Shown here piece by piece: positions 23,984 to 33,918 of a stretch of 33,918 bases of DNA (position 1 is the first letter of the stretch; each line of letters opens with the position of its first letter). Source of the DNA: Bacteroidales bacterium. Lineage in GTDB: Bacteria > Bacteroidota > Bacteroidia > Bacteroidales > UBA12077. The notes beneath the pieces were generated by a model. It ran no database searches. It had not been told where the DNA came from and saw only the letters and a list, made by a program, of their open reading frames with translations. The stretch is taken from positions 1 to 33,918 of the forward strand of contig JAKSCO010000097.1 of the NCBI GenBank assembly GCA_022360575.1, written 5' to 3'. The position numbers and the translations under genes are program-made.

Positions 23984-26900
23984 ATGATGAAATTGTGTAA
24001 AGAATTGATAAAAGCACTGGTTGTTTTCGCAACCTTTTTTTTTCTTAGTATATATGTAGCATATGCACAAAATGTGGTCTTCTTCGAAGATTTCGAAGAT
24101 GCAGTGGGTGACTCCGAAAGTAATACAAATACTTTAAATGGATTGCCAGAATGGAATTATAAAAAAACAAATAGCGGGCGCTTAAGAACATCAGCAGGAG
24201 ATGACTTTTATTATAGAGGAAGGAGAGCAATAACTTTAGATGCTGTGGGTATTCGTGCTTCAAAAAATTATTTAGAAGGGCATATAAACTTAGGTAAATA
24301 CAAAAAATCACCTAATTTGTTTCTGTCTTTTGCTTTTATGCATCATGGCGATGAAAGTCATTCTAATGATAGAGTTTGGGTAAAAAGTGCTGCAGCTACT
24401 AATTGGGTTGAGGTATATAACTTAGATGCAAACAAAGGAGCAGCCGGAGTTTGGAATGAGGTTAAAGAGATTAATATTAGTAATGTGCTTGCAGGGCAGC
24501 CCAAGAGCAGTTATGTCGATATAAGGTTTGGACAAGAGGATAATGCTCGGGCTGTATCAAAAACAAGATTCGATGGTTTTTCTTTTGATGATATAGGTAT
24601 TACTGAATCTCCTGCTAGTTATAGCAATTTAGTTTATTGGTTAAGAGCCGATGCTGGGGTTTTTGAAGTAAATTCAATAACAAAATGGGACGATCAAACA
24701 AGTAATGATAACGATGCCTTTGCTAAGATTCAAGGCCCCGATTTAGTTACTTCTGTTGATATGAATAACCAGAAAGCATTACTTTGGAATGGTGCACGAG
24801 GTCTTAATATAAAAGATAACGACAGAATAAATACCGGGTTTGCTTATCAAGGAGACAAGCGTAGTATGTTTATTGCCTTTAAAACAGGAGATGATATAAA
24901 TACGAATCAATATATCTACGAGCAGGGAGGAAAAACAAACGGACTGGTAGTTTATATAAAAAACGATACTCTTTATGTAAATATTTATAATGATTATGCT
25001 GTAAATCGGATTGTTGCAAAAAAAACAGTAACAGCAAATACAGCTTATGTTTTGTCTTTTATTTGGGACAATGGAACATTAAGAGGTCGATTAAACAATT
25101 CGCCTTTTGATTTAATTTCGAAAGAAGGAACTATTGCTTCATTGTCTCCTCATACAGGAGATATTTCTGTAGGTTATACCGATGCAGGTAATAGAGACGA
25201 AACAGGATCTACGACAAACCCTGGGAATCATTTTAAAGGACAAATTGCTGAAATTTTATATTATGATTCGGCTATTGATGCTGTAAACGAAATAGAGATA
25301 AATAATAATTTGGGCGAAAAATATGGTATAGATGTAAGTACCGAAAACTCGATATTTTATTCGTATCAATCAGGTAATTGGAATGATATAAGTACATGGA
25401 CTCATGATCCGGGAGGGACTACTCATACAGCTACAGATATTCCGAATTCTGACGATTGGGTTGTTGTTCTTCAAGGACGAACAGTAACATTAAACTCGAA
25501 TGTCGATACCTCAAATCTCGAAATAACAATACGAGAAGATGGTAGGTTAGATCAGTCAACTTTTCAATTTACATCAGGAATTAAGATTTTAAGAGGGCAG
25601 GGTGTACATACTTTGGCTTCGACAAATTATCCTCAGATTGTAAAAAATGAGTTTGTAAATAAAGAAGGAGGTACAACAGAATATAATAATTCTCACGATT
25701 TTATTTTGCCATCTACTCAAAACACATATAATAATTTAGTAATAAACACAGCAAATACAGTTACGCAGTTAAGTAATTTAAAAATTAACGGATATTTTTA
25801 TGTAAAAAAAGGAACCTATCAAATTAATAACAATACATCAAGAACAAAACTTAACCTAACTATCGAAGGCAATGTTATTGTCGATGCCGGAGCCTCTTGG
25901 ATTGTCGGAAAAGGATCGACCAATACAACTACAAATCCAAATAATATATCGAGTTCTTTAAGTCCTCCTTTTATCAATTATTACGAACAGTTTCATAGAG
26001 TAGTTGTAAAAGGAGACTTTACAAACAACGGAATGGTACGTTTTACAAATTTAAATTATCCTATATTTAATGCTTTACCTCCAACAAACTCAGGAACTAC
26101 ATCTGGTGCTGCTTCGGTTTATTTTATGGGAACTACAGACAATACTTTGAACTGTAACGGAACAACAGATTTTTATAATTTAATTTTAGATAAAGGAATC
26201 GATAAGACCTATAAGTTAGTTATAAATTCGACTAATTACCATAATTTTAGATTGTTTGGAGCAAATTCGGCAGCAGGTGATATTGCAGGTAATGTTACTA
26301 TGAAAAATCCAAATTTAAAGAAAGCACTATGGATACGAACGGGGACACTCGAATTAAAAGGATTAACAATAATTCCTTCTTTATCAGAGGGAGGAGGTAA
26401 TGGTTCTCTTAATAGTGATTTTTATATTCCGATGAATGCTGCTTTGGTTTTAAATGGTTCCGAAGTAGTGGTTTTAACAACAGCCGATAGTTATAAAGAA
26501 GTAAACCTGGCATACGGAATTTCTGCTAATCCCGGAGATATGGGAATTAATGTGGCAGCGTATGCATGTTCTTTTTCTGTCTTAGGTAAATTACAAATAA
26601 ATAAAGGATATATTTCAACTCGCGAAAGTGGAGGTATTATAACATGGGGTTCAACTTCGGGTTTGTTAGAAATAAATGGAGGTATTGTTGATGCTAAACA
26701 ATTTAGATCAGACAATAGTGGTAGTGGACTGGCAGCTTTTCATCAAACAGGAGGCTTGTTGTTATTAAGAGGACGTTTTCAGAGAACTCCATCTGCTTAT
26801 ACGAGTATTACCAATCTTAAAGATTTTTCGCTAAATACATTAAATACACAAAGAAAAACAAAAGGCTTAAATGGATCTATGGGGACATTTAATATGAATG

Positions 26901-29900
26901 GAGCCTCTAATATTTTTGATGTATCAGGAGGAACTATTCGTATTTATGATGTTTCTGGAATTAATCCTGATAGAAAGAAAGCAGTTGAGATATTAGCTGA
27001 CAAATCAAATATTCGTGTAACAGGAGGTATGCTCGAATTAGTTCCGGTTACAGGCGATTCGCAAGATTCAGATCAATTTAAAATAATTTCAACAGCCCCA
27101 TTTTGGAACTTTACTGTAAATAGAGCAAGTTCTGCTAGTACAATAGATGTAAATACACACAAGTTAGATGTGTTAAATAATTTAAACCTGATTTCGGGAA
27201 CTTTGAAAGGAAATAATTTAGATGTTTCAATTGGAGGAAATTTCGAAATATCTAATGGAGCAACGTATAATCCCGGAAACAATTGGACCATTTTTAATGG
27301 AGATAAAAATCAGGTTTTAAAGGTGAATACCACAAATGAATTTTCATTTAAAAAACTGAAAATTGATAAACCAGAAAATACAACACTTACTATTGAAGGT
27401 TCGCAAACGAATATATCTGTTCAAGATTACCTGAAAATTGAGAATGCAACACTCGATGATAATGGACATATTATTTCGATAAAACCTTCGACAACAAGCA
27501 CTACATCTTATCTATATAATTCGGGTGTTCATAAGGGCACAGGGGCTATAATTCTTGCCGACGAAGATCCTCAGGTGATTACTGGAGATGATACAGGAAT
27601 TTTTCAAAATCTAAAGCTTAATAATACAGATGGTTTAAATGCAGCTATTTCGACAGATGCTGATATTACAATAAAAGGACAACTATCATTTTTACAAGAT
27701 AATATATTGAATATTGGAATAAATAATTTGAAATTAGATAAGAATGCTACTATTGTTAATGCAAATTCTGATAGATATATACAAACATCAGGTAAATCCT
27801 CAGATAAAGGTATCTCACAATTTGTAAATGCAAATAAATTATATAAGTTCCCAATAGGAGTATCAGGAAAATATACTCCTATCGAAGTTGATGTAACAAA
27901 TATTTCTGATGATGGTTATATTCAAATTTCGGTTGCTGATAAAGTTCTGGCTACAACAAATCCTGCTGGTGGAGGTATTTTATCTTATTACTGGAGAGTG
28001 AGGCACAATGATTTTACTACATTACCTAATGTGCACCATAAAATATGGTATAACCAAAGCGATGTTTCTGGAAATGAAGCTACCTTTGTTCAAGGTAAAG
28101 TTTTGGATTATAATCCATATACTCGTTCGGTACCCGATGGTAATCTTGATATTACAAATAATACAATAGAATATAATCCAACGGTTTTAGAAAATGCAAA
28201 CTATACTGCTGGCGAACCAAATCAATTTACAGGAAATGTATTGGTTTATTATACAAGAAATATATCGTCAGGGTGGAGAGATGGGGCTTGGACCAGAAGT
28301 GATATTATTACCGATATAGATAACAACGGAACGATTGACGATTATGAATATCACGATAGTCGTCAGCCTGCTATAAATGATTTTCCTAAAGCTGGCGATA
28401 TTGCTGTTATAGGCTGGGTGCCTTGGGGAGATACTCCTGAGAAAGGTAATCAAGGCGAGCCTCATGGTGTTTGGATTCAAAATAGAACCGAAGAATGTGC
28501 CGAATTGATTTTTACTCAAATGAAAGATATTAATGGAAACCCTACAACAAGGGTTTATCGTTCTAATTTCCAATTTCGACCCACTTTATGTATTGATAAT
28601 TATTCTGGACAACTGATAACAAATTCGGTTAAAGGCGAAGGAGTATTTTGGAATCGTAAAAGTGCTCCTGATTTTTCGTTAATGGATATTAGTGAGTTTG
28701 CTCAAGAAGATTCGTCGTATGTATTATATGAAAATTTTGTCCCCAATAGAATTATAAGTAATACTCCTCCTGAATTTCCTAATTTAATGGTTTCTAATAA
28801 CGACTGGGGGAAAAATAATTATGATGTAACTTTTACTAAAGATATTGTAGTTAACGGTAATTTCGAAATACTCGGAGATGTTAATATTCTTCTAAATAAG
28901 CAGACTAAAGGTGATATTACGGTTCAGGGTAATTTAATATTACTCGAAAACAATAATCCGGTTGCAGGAGATCCTAGTGGAGGAGGTGCTCAGGTCGAAT
29001 TTCAAAACAATGGACAGAAACGTATTTTAACAGTTTTTGGTGATATATTAAATAATAGTACTTCTAATTTAGCTAGTAACGGAGGGTTAATTAAGGTGCG
29101 ATATGCCGATAACTCTTCTCCTATAACTCACGAAATAAACTTATACGGCTCGTATATTCAAAATTCGGAAGTAAATAACAGTGGATTGAGACTTTACGCA
29201 GCCAATAGTCGCGACCAGATTGTTTTAAATCTTTTGGGTAATGATAATGCAGTTATAAAAAAGAATTCAGGAGCCGATCCTGTTCTGTATCGTTTAGTTG
29301 TTGACAAAGGATCAGATCAATCTACGAATGTAGAGATAACTACAGATTTTACTCTAAATGGAGCCACCAATGGTACTGTAAAAGCTTTAGAGTTGAGAAA
29401 TGGAACATTAAATTTAAATAACAACGGAATTGATATAAACTTAACTACTTGGGGTGATGATTTTAAAATTCCATCAACAGCATGTTTGCAAGTATCTCAG
29501 GGTAAAGTTAGAGCTTCGGGTAATAATACAGGAATTGCTCTTGATGGTAAATTACTAATTCAGGGAGGTACTGTCGATATGATAAGTGGGTATGGAAATG
29601 GAAATAACTATATAGAATACTCATCGTCGGGTAATGCCAGTATTGATATTTCTTCAGGAAATTTATGGATAGGTTCTCAGTTGAGACGTAATTTAATTAC
29701 CGAAGCGGGAGTTTTGTCGTATAAACAATCGGGAGGAACAACAAGAGTTGGTGCTCGTAGTGCAGGTGTGTCGCAAAGAGCTATGTTTGAGGTATTAAAC
29801 ACCAATAGCTATTTTAGTATGTCGGATGGAACTCTTACAGTGATAAGAAGTGGAGGTGAGGCTACATATGGCGATTTGTATTTACGACCACATACATCTA

Positions 29901-32900
29901 GTATTACCGGAGGTAAAATAATATTTAATCCAGATGCTTCAGGTACAAATCAAAACTATTTATTTGATGCAAATATACCAGTTCATGATCTTAGTATAGA
30001 AAGCCCTGCCGGGCGCAATGCAAATGTAAAATTGATAGTTAGTCCTTTAACTATAAACGGAGATTTTAGAATAGAACAAACAACTTGTTCGTTTGATGTA
30101 AATACAACCTTTAATATTCCTATAACAATGAAAGGAAATTTCCATAATAATGGAAATTATAATTGTCATGCCAATCTTACAACATTTAACGGTAACGCAC
30201 AGTCTATAACCGGAACATCATCTACTGAATTTTTTGATCTGACTGTAGCTCCTATTACTAGTTTAACACTAAATAAAGATGCGGTTATATACAATAAATT
30301 ATTGTTAAGTAGAGGAACCCTTATTTGTGGCGACAAAAAAGTATTTGTAAAAGGGAATGTTAATAATAATGCAAACTACACTGATAACAATTCGGGAATA
30401 GAGTTAGATGGAGTGAGTTTGCAGTATTTGGGAGGAACAGGAACCTGGGGTAGCTTAGAGCTTAATAATACCGAAGGGGCAAGGCTAACTAGTAATATTA
30501 CTCTACAAAAAGACTTATTGCTTACAAAAGGAATAATGGATATAAATCGTTACTTACTTACATTAGGCGAAAATAGTAATGTCGTAGGAACGAATTATGG
30601 TTCAAATAAAATGATTATTTCTGATGGAGCTTATAGTAATGCCGGGATAAAAAAAGTATACGGAACTTATTCGGGAGTAGATCGTACAGATATTATTCCT
30701 ATGGGGACTTCAGGAAAATATACTCCGGCATATTTAACTTATAGCTCAATATCTCATGTCGGAACAATTCGTATTAATAATGTTAATCGTAGTCACCCGG
30801 GAGTGCTCGATGCAGCTAATGTTTTGCAGTATTATTGGGAGGTAGAAAGTTTTGGTATCGACGGTTTTACCGGAAACTTAAAGCTTTCGTATCTTAATTC
30901 AGATGTAGCAGGTACCCGTGAGAATGAGTATGTTGCTGCTCGATTACTTACTCCGAAAACTTCGTGGAGCAAAGCTAGTGCTGGAACATCAACCGATATG
31001 GTTGATGAAACAAATGATTTGATAACATTTACATATTCTGGTTCGAATAATTTGAGTGGAGAATATACTGCAGGTATTGATGATGCAATACCTATTAATG
31101 TTCCAGAATATACCAGTAAGAATACAGGCAACTGGTCAAATAATAATAATTGGGAAAATACAGGTGGCGATGCGTACCCTTGTCCTGTGGGAGGACCTAA
31201 TGGTTTTATTGTAACAATTGATAATGGACATACAATTACAACTGATGCCAACTATGCATCGACTTACAAAACAATAATTAAAGGAACCCTAAAAATAAGT
31301 AATACTACTTATGGTCATAATCTGGGAACAATAAAAGGAGACGGTGTTTTGTATCTCGAAAAAGGAACAATGCCTGCTGGACGGTATTCAGAGTTTTTAA
31401 ATTGTTCGTCGAATGCAACCCTAGAGTATGGAGGAACAAATATTGATTATACAATAATTGCTGATTTATACAATACCGTTCCTAATTTGGTATTTTCAGG
31501 AACAGGAACAAGAATTTTACCTGCAATAGATTTAACTATATGCAAAAAACTAGAAATTAATGACGCAATAGTTAATAATGCATACAATAGAAAACTTACA
31601 ATTTTAGGTACTTTCGAGAAAAATGCTTCTGGGCAGTTTATTAGTGGTATAGGAGATAATGCTACGGTTTCTTTTCAAGGAACTTCTGCCCAAACCATCG
31701 GTGCTAGTTTAAGAAATTTTACCGGAGTAAATTCATTTAACAATCTCGAAATAAATAACGCAGCGGGTTTAACCATTGATAACGGAGGAGCCATAGAGGT
31801 AAAAGGAAAATTATTATTAACACAAGGATTAATTACAAGTTCAAATACCAATTCGTTAACGATTACCAATACTTCCGAAAATAGTGTTATCCCAGTAAAT
31901 GGTTCTTCAAATTCGTATGTTAATGGACCGTTAGTAAAGAAAATAAATTTGGGTGATAGTTTCACATTTCCTGTAGGTAAAGGAAATGTTGCCGGGAATA
32001 AAATTAAACTAACATCAACGCAATCAGGACCTCAGTTGTGGACTGTAGAGTTTTTTACTCCGAATACCAATGCAACAAATATTCAAGCTCCATTAACTTA
32101 TGTTAATGCTGACGAATATTGGAAAGTAACAAGCGATGAAGCCGGAAAGGCTTTTGTAAATCTTGGTTGGGATGCAACTAGCGATTTAACACCCTTGATG
32201 ACAGCTAATGGAATGTCGGATATGCGAGTTGCTAGTTACGACACAGGAAATTCGAAATGGACAGGAATTGCTTCGTCGGCAAGCGGAAATGATAACATGG
32301 GAACAGTTACTACGTCTGATAGAGTAACAATTCCTTCGGCTGTAGGTGTCGATTTTACTACAGCTTGTACAAAGTCTGTAAGACCCAGGGCTCAGTTGGC
32401 TCCAACGGGTGCGGTTTGTGGCAATGCCGGAATCCCCGTTGTGTTTACATACTCGCAGCCTATTCCTTTTAATTATGTTCTTACGTATTCGATTGATGGT
32501 GTTGAACAAGCTCCTGTAACAATAACAGCAACACCTTACACCTTGCCAACTAATAGTTCAGGAACATATAAGTTAACTAGCTTTAAATATAACAATGGAA
32601 CCGAAAATGGGGTGGTTGATCCTACCGAAGTTGTGGTTTCTGAAAATCCAACTGTAGCCGATGCCGGAGCTAATCAATCGTATTGTGGTGCTACCAGTAC
32701 AGTTCTTGACGGAAACACCCCGGTGGTAGGCGTTGGGTTGTGGTCAATTGTAAGTGGAACAGGTGGTTCTATAGTAAATCCATCAAATCCAACTTCGGCT
32801 TTTAACGGAACCAATGGTACAACATATAATTTACGATGGACTATAACAAACGGAAATTGCGAATCGAGCGATGATGTAACAATCAGTTTTCCTCTACAGG

Positions 32901-33484
32901 CTCAGCAGCCAAGCAATTTTATCGAGAGTAAACCCGAAGTGTGTCCAGGCGAAACCAATGTGATATATACAGTGCCTGATGATCCTTCGGTAACATATAA
33001 TTGGTCTTACTCGGGAGCAAACGTAACAATAAACGGAACAACAAACTCTGTAGCTTTAGATTTTGCCGATAATGCTACATCAGGAAAATTAAGTGTAACA
33101 GCAACAAATGTTTGTAATACCAGCGATCCTCGAACTATCGATGTTGTAGTTAATGTTGCGCCTGTTGCAAACAATCAGTCTGTCGAGGTTTGTTCTGACA
33201 ATGTTGGCGAAAGTACAATTAAGAACATTGATCTAACAAGTTTGCATACATTAATAAATGGAGCAACAGGAGTTACTTATACTTGGTATAGCGATCAGGA
33301 TTTATCTTCAGAAATAACAAATCCAGATAATGTAGTGCTTCAGAAATTAATAAATGAAGGAGAATATTCAGCTACAGAAGATTATTACTGTGTGGTTTAT
33401 GATGGGAAATGCTCAACCGTGGCAAAGGTAGTTTATATAATTAATCGTATCCCGGAAACAGGACCCACATATCATTTACCATAA
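23984..33484 (+). CDS. Giant secreted beta-rich surface protein (3166 residues)
   Basis: A 3166-residue exported protein with a Sec signal peptide (residues 1-28, cut after VAYA). In order: a jelly-roll/MAM-like region (30-205, FFEDFED...DDIGITE); a LamG-like concanavalin domain (from about 214, LVYWLRADAG...WDDQTSNDNDAFA); then three long arrays of short beta-strand repeats rich in Asn, Gly, Thr and Ile. The arrays open with SGNWNDISTW (~458), SSGWRDGAWTR (~1429) and TGNWSNNNNW (~2381). Each leads to a module with P-I/M/V-G then YYW or EYW: FPIGVSGKYTP (1289) and YYW (1336); IPMGTSGKYTP (2238) and YYW (2283); FPVGKGN (2662) and EYW (2706). The end has PKD/Ig-like domains from about 2812 with paired Cys. 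No type IX secretion C-terminal domain or membrane anchor is visible; it stops at ETGPTYHLP. An adhesin or matrix role is likely. Asn-rich composition is typical. Confidence 0.85.
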   Translation: MMKLCKELIKALVVFATFFFLSIYVAYAQNVVFFEDFEDAVGDSESNTNTLNGLPEWNYKKTNSGRLRTSAGDDFYYRGRRAITLDAVGIRASKNYLEGHINLGKYKKSPNLFLSFAFMHHGDESHSNDRVWVKSAAATNWVEVYNLDANKGAAGVWNEVKEINISNVLAGQPKSSYVDIRFGQEDNARAVSKTRFDGFSFDDIGITESPASYSNLVYWLRADAGVFEVNSITKWDDQTSNDNDAFAKIQGPDLVTSVDMNNQKALLWNGARGLNIKDNDRINTGFAYQGDKRSMFIAFKTGDDINTNQYIYEQGGKTNGLVVYIKNDTLYVNIYNDYAVNRIVAKKTVTANTAYVLSFIWDNGTLRGRLNNSPFDLISKEGTIASLSPHTGDISVGYTDAGNRDETGSTTNPGNHFKGQIAEILYYDSAIDAVNEIEINNNLGEKYGIDVSTENSIFYSYQSGNWNDISTWTHDPGGTTHTATDIPNSDDWVVVLQGRTVTLNSNVDTSNLEITIREDGRLDQSTFQFTSGIKILRGQGVHTLASTNYPQIVKNEFVNKEGGTTEYNNSHDFILPSTQNTYNNLVINTANTVTQLSNLKINGYFYVKKGTYQINNNTSRTKLNLTIEGNVIVDAGASWIVGKGSTNTTTNPNNISSSLSPPFINYYEQFHRVVVKGDFTNNGMVRFTNLNYPIFNALPPTNSGTTSGAASVYFMGTTDNTLNCNGTTDFYNLILDKGIDKTYKLVINSTNYHNFRLFGANSAAGDIAGNVTMKNPNLKKALWIRTGTLELKGLTIIPSLSEGGGNGSLNSDFYIPMNAALVLNGSEVVVLTTADSYKEVNLAYGISANPGDMGINVAAYACSFSVLGKLQINKGYISTRESGGIITWGSTSGLLEINGGIVDAKQFRSDNSGSGLAAFHQTGGLLLLRGRFQRTPSAYTSITNLKDFSLNTLNTQRKTKGLNGSMGTFNMNGASNIFDVSGGTIRIYDVSGINPDRKKAVEILADKSNIRVTGGMLELVPVTGDSQDSDQFKIISTAPFWNFTVNRASSASTIDVNTHKLDVLNNLNLISGTLKGNNLDVSIGGNFEISNGATYNPGNNWTIFNGDKNQVLKVNTTNEFSFKKLKIDKPENTTLTIEGSQTNISVQDYLKIENATLDDNGHIISIKPSTTSTTSYLYNSGVHKGTGAIILADEDPQVITGDDTGIFQNLKLNNTDGLNAAISTDADITIKGQLSFLQDNILNIGINNLKLDKNATIVNANSDRYIQTSGKSSDKGISQFVNANKLYKFPIGVSGKYTPIEVDVTNISDDGYIQISVADKVLATTNPAGGGILSYYWRVRHNDFTTLPNVHHKIWYNQSDVSGNEATFVQGKVLDYNPYTRSVPDGNLDITNNTIEYNPTVLENANYTAGEPNQFTGNVLVYYTRNISSGWRDGAWTRSDIITDIDNNGTIDDYEYHDSRQPAINDFPKAGDIAVIGWVPWGDTPEKGNQGEPHGVWIQNRTEECAELIFTQMKDINGNPTTRVYRSNFQFRPTLCIDNYSGQLITNSVKGEGVFWNRKSAPDFSLMDISEFAQEDSSYVLYENFVPNRIISNTPPEFPNLMVSNNDWGKNNYDVTFTKDIVVNGNFEILGDVNILLNKQTKGDITVQGNLILLENNNPVAGDPSGGGAQVEFQNNGQKRILTVFGDILNNSTSNLASNGGLIKVRYADNSSPITHEINLYGSYIQNSEVNNSGLRLYAANSRDQIVLNLLGNDNAVIKKNSGADPVLYRLVVDKGSDQSTNVEITTDFTLNGATNGTVKALELRNGTLNLNNNGIDINLTTWGDDFKIPSTACLQVSQGKVRASGNNTGIALDGKLLIQGGTVDMISGYGNGNNYIEYSSSGNASIDISSGNLWIGSQLRRNLITEAGVLSYKQSGGTTRVGARSAGVSQRAMFEVLNTNSYFSMSDGTLTVIRSGGEATYGDLYLRPHTSSITGGKIIFNPDASGTNQNYLFDANIPVHDLSIESPAGRNANVKLIVSPLTINGDFRIEQTTCSFDVNTTFNIPITMKGNFHNNGNYNCHANLTTFNGNAQSITGTSSTEFFDLTVAPITSLTLNKDAVIYNKLLLSRGTLICGDKKVFVKGNVNNNANYTDNNSGIELDGVSLQYLGGTGTWGSLELNNTEGARLTSNITLQKDLLLTKGIMDINRYLLTLGENSNVVGTNYGSNKMIISDGAYSNAGIKKVYGTYSGVDRTDIIPMGTSGKYTPAYLTYSSISHVGTIRINNVNRSHPGVLDAANVLQYYWEVESFGIDGFTGNLKLSYLNSDVAGTRENEYVAARLLTPKTSWSKASAGTSTDMVDETNDLITFTYSGSNNLSGEYTAGIDDAIPINVPEYTSKNTGNWSNNNNWENTGGDAYPCPVGGPNGFIVTIDNGHTITTDANYASTYKTIIKGTLKISNTTYGHNLGTIKGDGVLYLEKGTMPAGRYSEFLNCSSNATLEYGGTNIDYTIIADLYNTVPNLVFSGTGTRILPAIDLTICKKLEINDAIVNNAYNRKLTILGTFEKNASGQFISGIGDNATVSFQGTSAQTIGASLRNFTGVNSFNNLEINNAAGLTIDNGGAIEVKGKLLLTQGLITSSNTNSLTITNTSENSVIPVNGSSNSYVNGPLVKKINLGDSFTFPVGKGNVAGNKIKLTSTQSGPQLWTVEFFTPNTNATNIQAPLTYVNADEYWKVTSDEAGKAFVNLGWDATSDLTPLMTANGMSDMRVASYDTGNSKWTGIASSASGNDNMGTVTTSDRVTIPSAVGVDFTTACTKSVRPRAQLAPTGAVCGNAGIPVVFTYSQPIPFNYVLTYSIDGVEQAPVTITATPYTLPTNSSGTYKLTSFKYNNGTENGVVDPTEVVVSENPTVADAGANQSYCGATSTVLDGNTPVVGVGLWSIVSGTGGSIVNPSNPTSAFNGTNGTTYNLRWTITNGNCESSDDVTISFPLQAQQPSNFIESKPEVCPGETNVIYTVPDDPSVTYNWSYSGANVTINGTTNSVALDFADNATSGKLSVTATNVCNTSDPRTIDVVVNVAPVANNQSVEVCSDNVGESTIKNIDLTSLHTLINGATGVTYTWYSDQDLSSEITNPDNVVLQKLINEGEYSATEDYYCVVYDGKCSTVAKVVYIINRIPETGPTYHLP

Positions 33485-33842
33485 TGTTGAAAATTTGTAT
33501 ATAACTATTATCTTTCTGTTAATAAATTAATAATGAATTGTAATGCACTTATTCGTATTTGTTACTATTTTAGCATGAGTGGGGGGGGATAAAAATACAG
33601 ATCGATTTTATATCACGAAAAACTCTAAGTTTATGTAAAAAAAACACACTTTAACAAAAACTTATTTGGGTTTAGCTTGCGAAAACAATACCTTTACAGA
33701 CTCTAATTTACAAGATGCTAAACACTAAATTATTTTTAATTAATATTTATTAACCGTAAATAAAAATCTTAAACTGTGTTTGTATTTGCATAAATACAGA
33801 GATGTAAAAAGATAAATTATATTAACTTAAATTTTTAAAATC
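33485..33842. other. Intergenic region with a G8 tract
   Basis: This 358-bp AT-rich gap has no supported gene. It contains a run of eight G residues at 33581-33588, striking in such AT-rich DNA, and a probable promoter at 33665-33696 for the next gene. No terminator for the giant gene was recognised. Confidence 0.5.
33665..33696 (+). promoter_or_regulatory. Probable promoter of the last gene
   Basis: TTTG (33665-33668) and TACCTTTA (33689-33696; one mismatch to TAnnTTTG) are 20 nt apart. Transcription would start near 33703, giving a leader of about 140 nt. Confidence 0.4.
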
Positions 33843-33918
33843 ATGAAAAATGTAAACTTGCTAAAAGTTCTGGCAACTTTAACTTTAGTCTTACTTATTT
33901 CGGGGGCTTATGCACAAA
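33843..33918 (+). CDS. Exported protein, N-terminal signal peptide only
   Basis: Only 25 codons are inside the window: MKNVNLLKVLATLTLVLLIS followed by GAYAQ. This is a clear Sec signal peptide (Lys-containing start, hydrophobic core, cleavage after AYA), so the product is exported. It lies 358 bp after the giant protein gene in the same direction. In Bacteroidota, genes for large surface proteins are often followed by PorP/SprF-like or OmpA-like outer membrane partners, but the sequence stops before any domain could show this. Confidence 0.75.
   Translation, partial: MKNVNLLKVLATLTLVLLISGAYAQ

Noticed and set aside
1..33918. tRNA, rRNA, prophage and insertion sequence genes
   Set aside because: No tRNA T-arm or cloverleaf, no rRNA block, no transposase or integrase motif was recognised by eye. 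A dedicated search would be needed to exclude short or diverged copies.

Overview
The window looks like a chromosomal segment from a member of the Bacteroidota, probably a Bacteroidia/Marinilabiliales-type anaerobe or facultative marine bacterium (the order is inference). The signs are AT-rich DNA with few Shine-Dalgarno sites, Bacteroidota-type promoters (TTTG, about 19 nt, TAnnTTTG), GWxTD, DUF3127 and DUF1456 family proteins, and a very large cell-surface protein of the Bacteroidota style. No rRNA, tRNA, IS element, prophage or CRISPR array was seen.

Layout. At 1-593 (-) lies the 5' part of a membrane-anchored TPR-like protein. A 447-bp divergent gap separates it from a tight (+) operon (1041-5306): a C39-peptidase ABC exporter, a HlyD-type membrane fusion protein and an acyl-ACP thioesterase. 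A (-) housekeeping block follows (5326-8326): DUF1456 protein, DUF3127 protein with an SSB-like acidic tail, cyclophilin, FKBP lipoprotein and the tRNA methyltransferase MnmD. At 8520-10167 (+) are a CarH/LitR-like MerR regulator with a cobalamin domain and an ECF sigma factor, a pair usually found beside carotenoid genes, but none are here. Then come a YrdC/YciO-type protein and a TalC-type transaldolase (both -).

At 12097-17245 (-) is a thiamin salvage operon: methyltransferase, thiM, thiE, thiL, thiD, tenA. It starts with a clear TPP riboswitch followed by an intrinsic terminator. The 3' strand of the riboswitch P1 stem can pair with the 5' arm of that terminator, so a TPP-off switch can be read directly. 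The first gene is a methyltransferase with no known role in thiamin metabolism. The operon ends against a 42-bp tandem repeat that begins on the base after the tenA stop codon.

Beyond that, an SDR oxidoreductase (-) and a LysR regulator (+) diverge. A 700-bp gap without genes follows, then an ABC-F ATPase and a GWxTD lipoprotein (+). The 950-bp gap after them holds a 22-bp periodic array about 12 units long. Next come a good promoter and a 3166-residue secreted beta-rich protein (23984-33484). The window ends just inside another exported protein (33843-).

The items most worth following up are the methyltransferase under TPP control, the dyad that overlaps the ECF sigma promoter beside a putative B12 photoreceptor, the two unrelated periodic arrays (42 bp and 22 bp), and the SSB-like tail on the DUF3127 protein.
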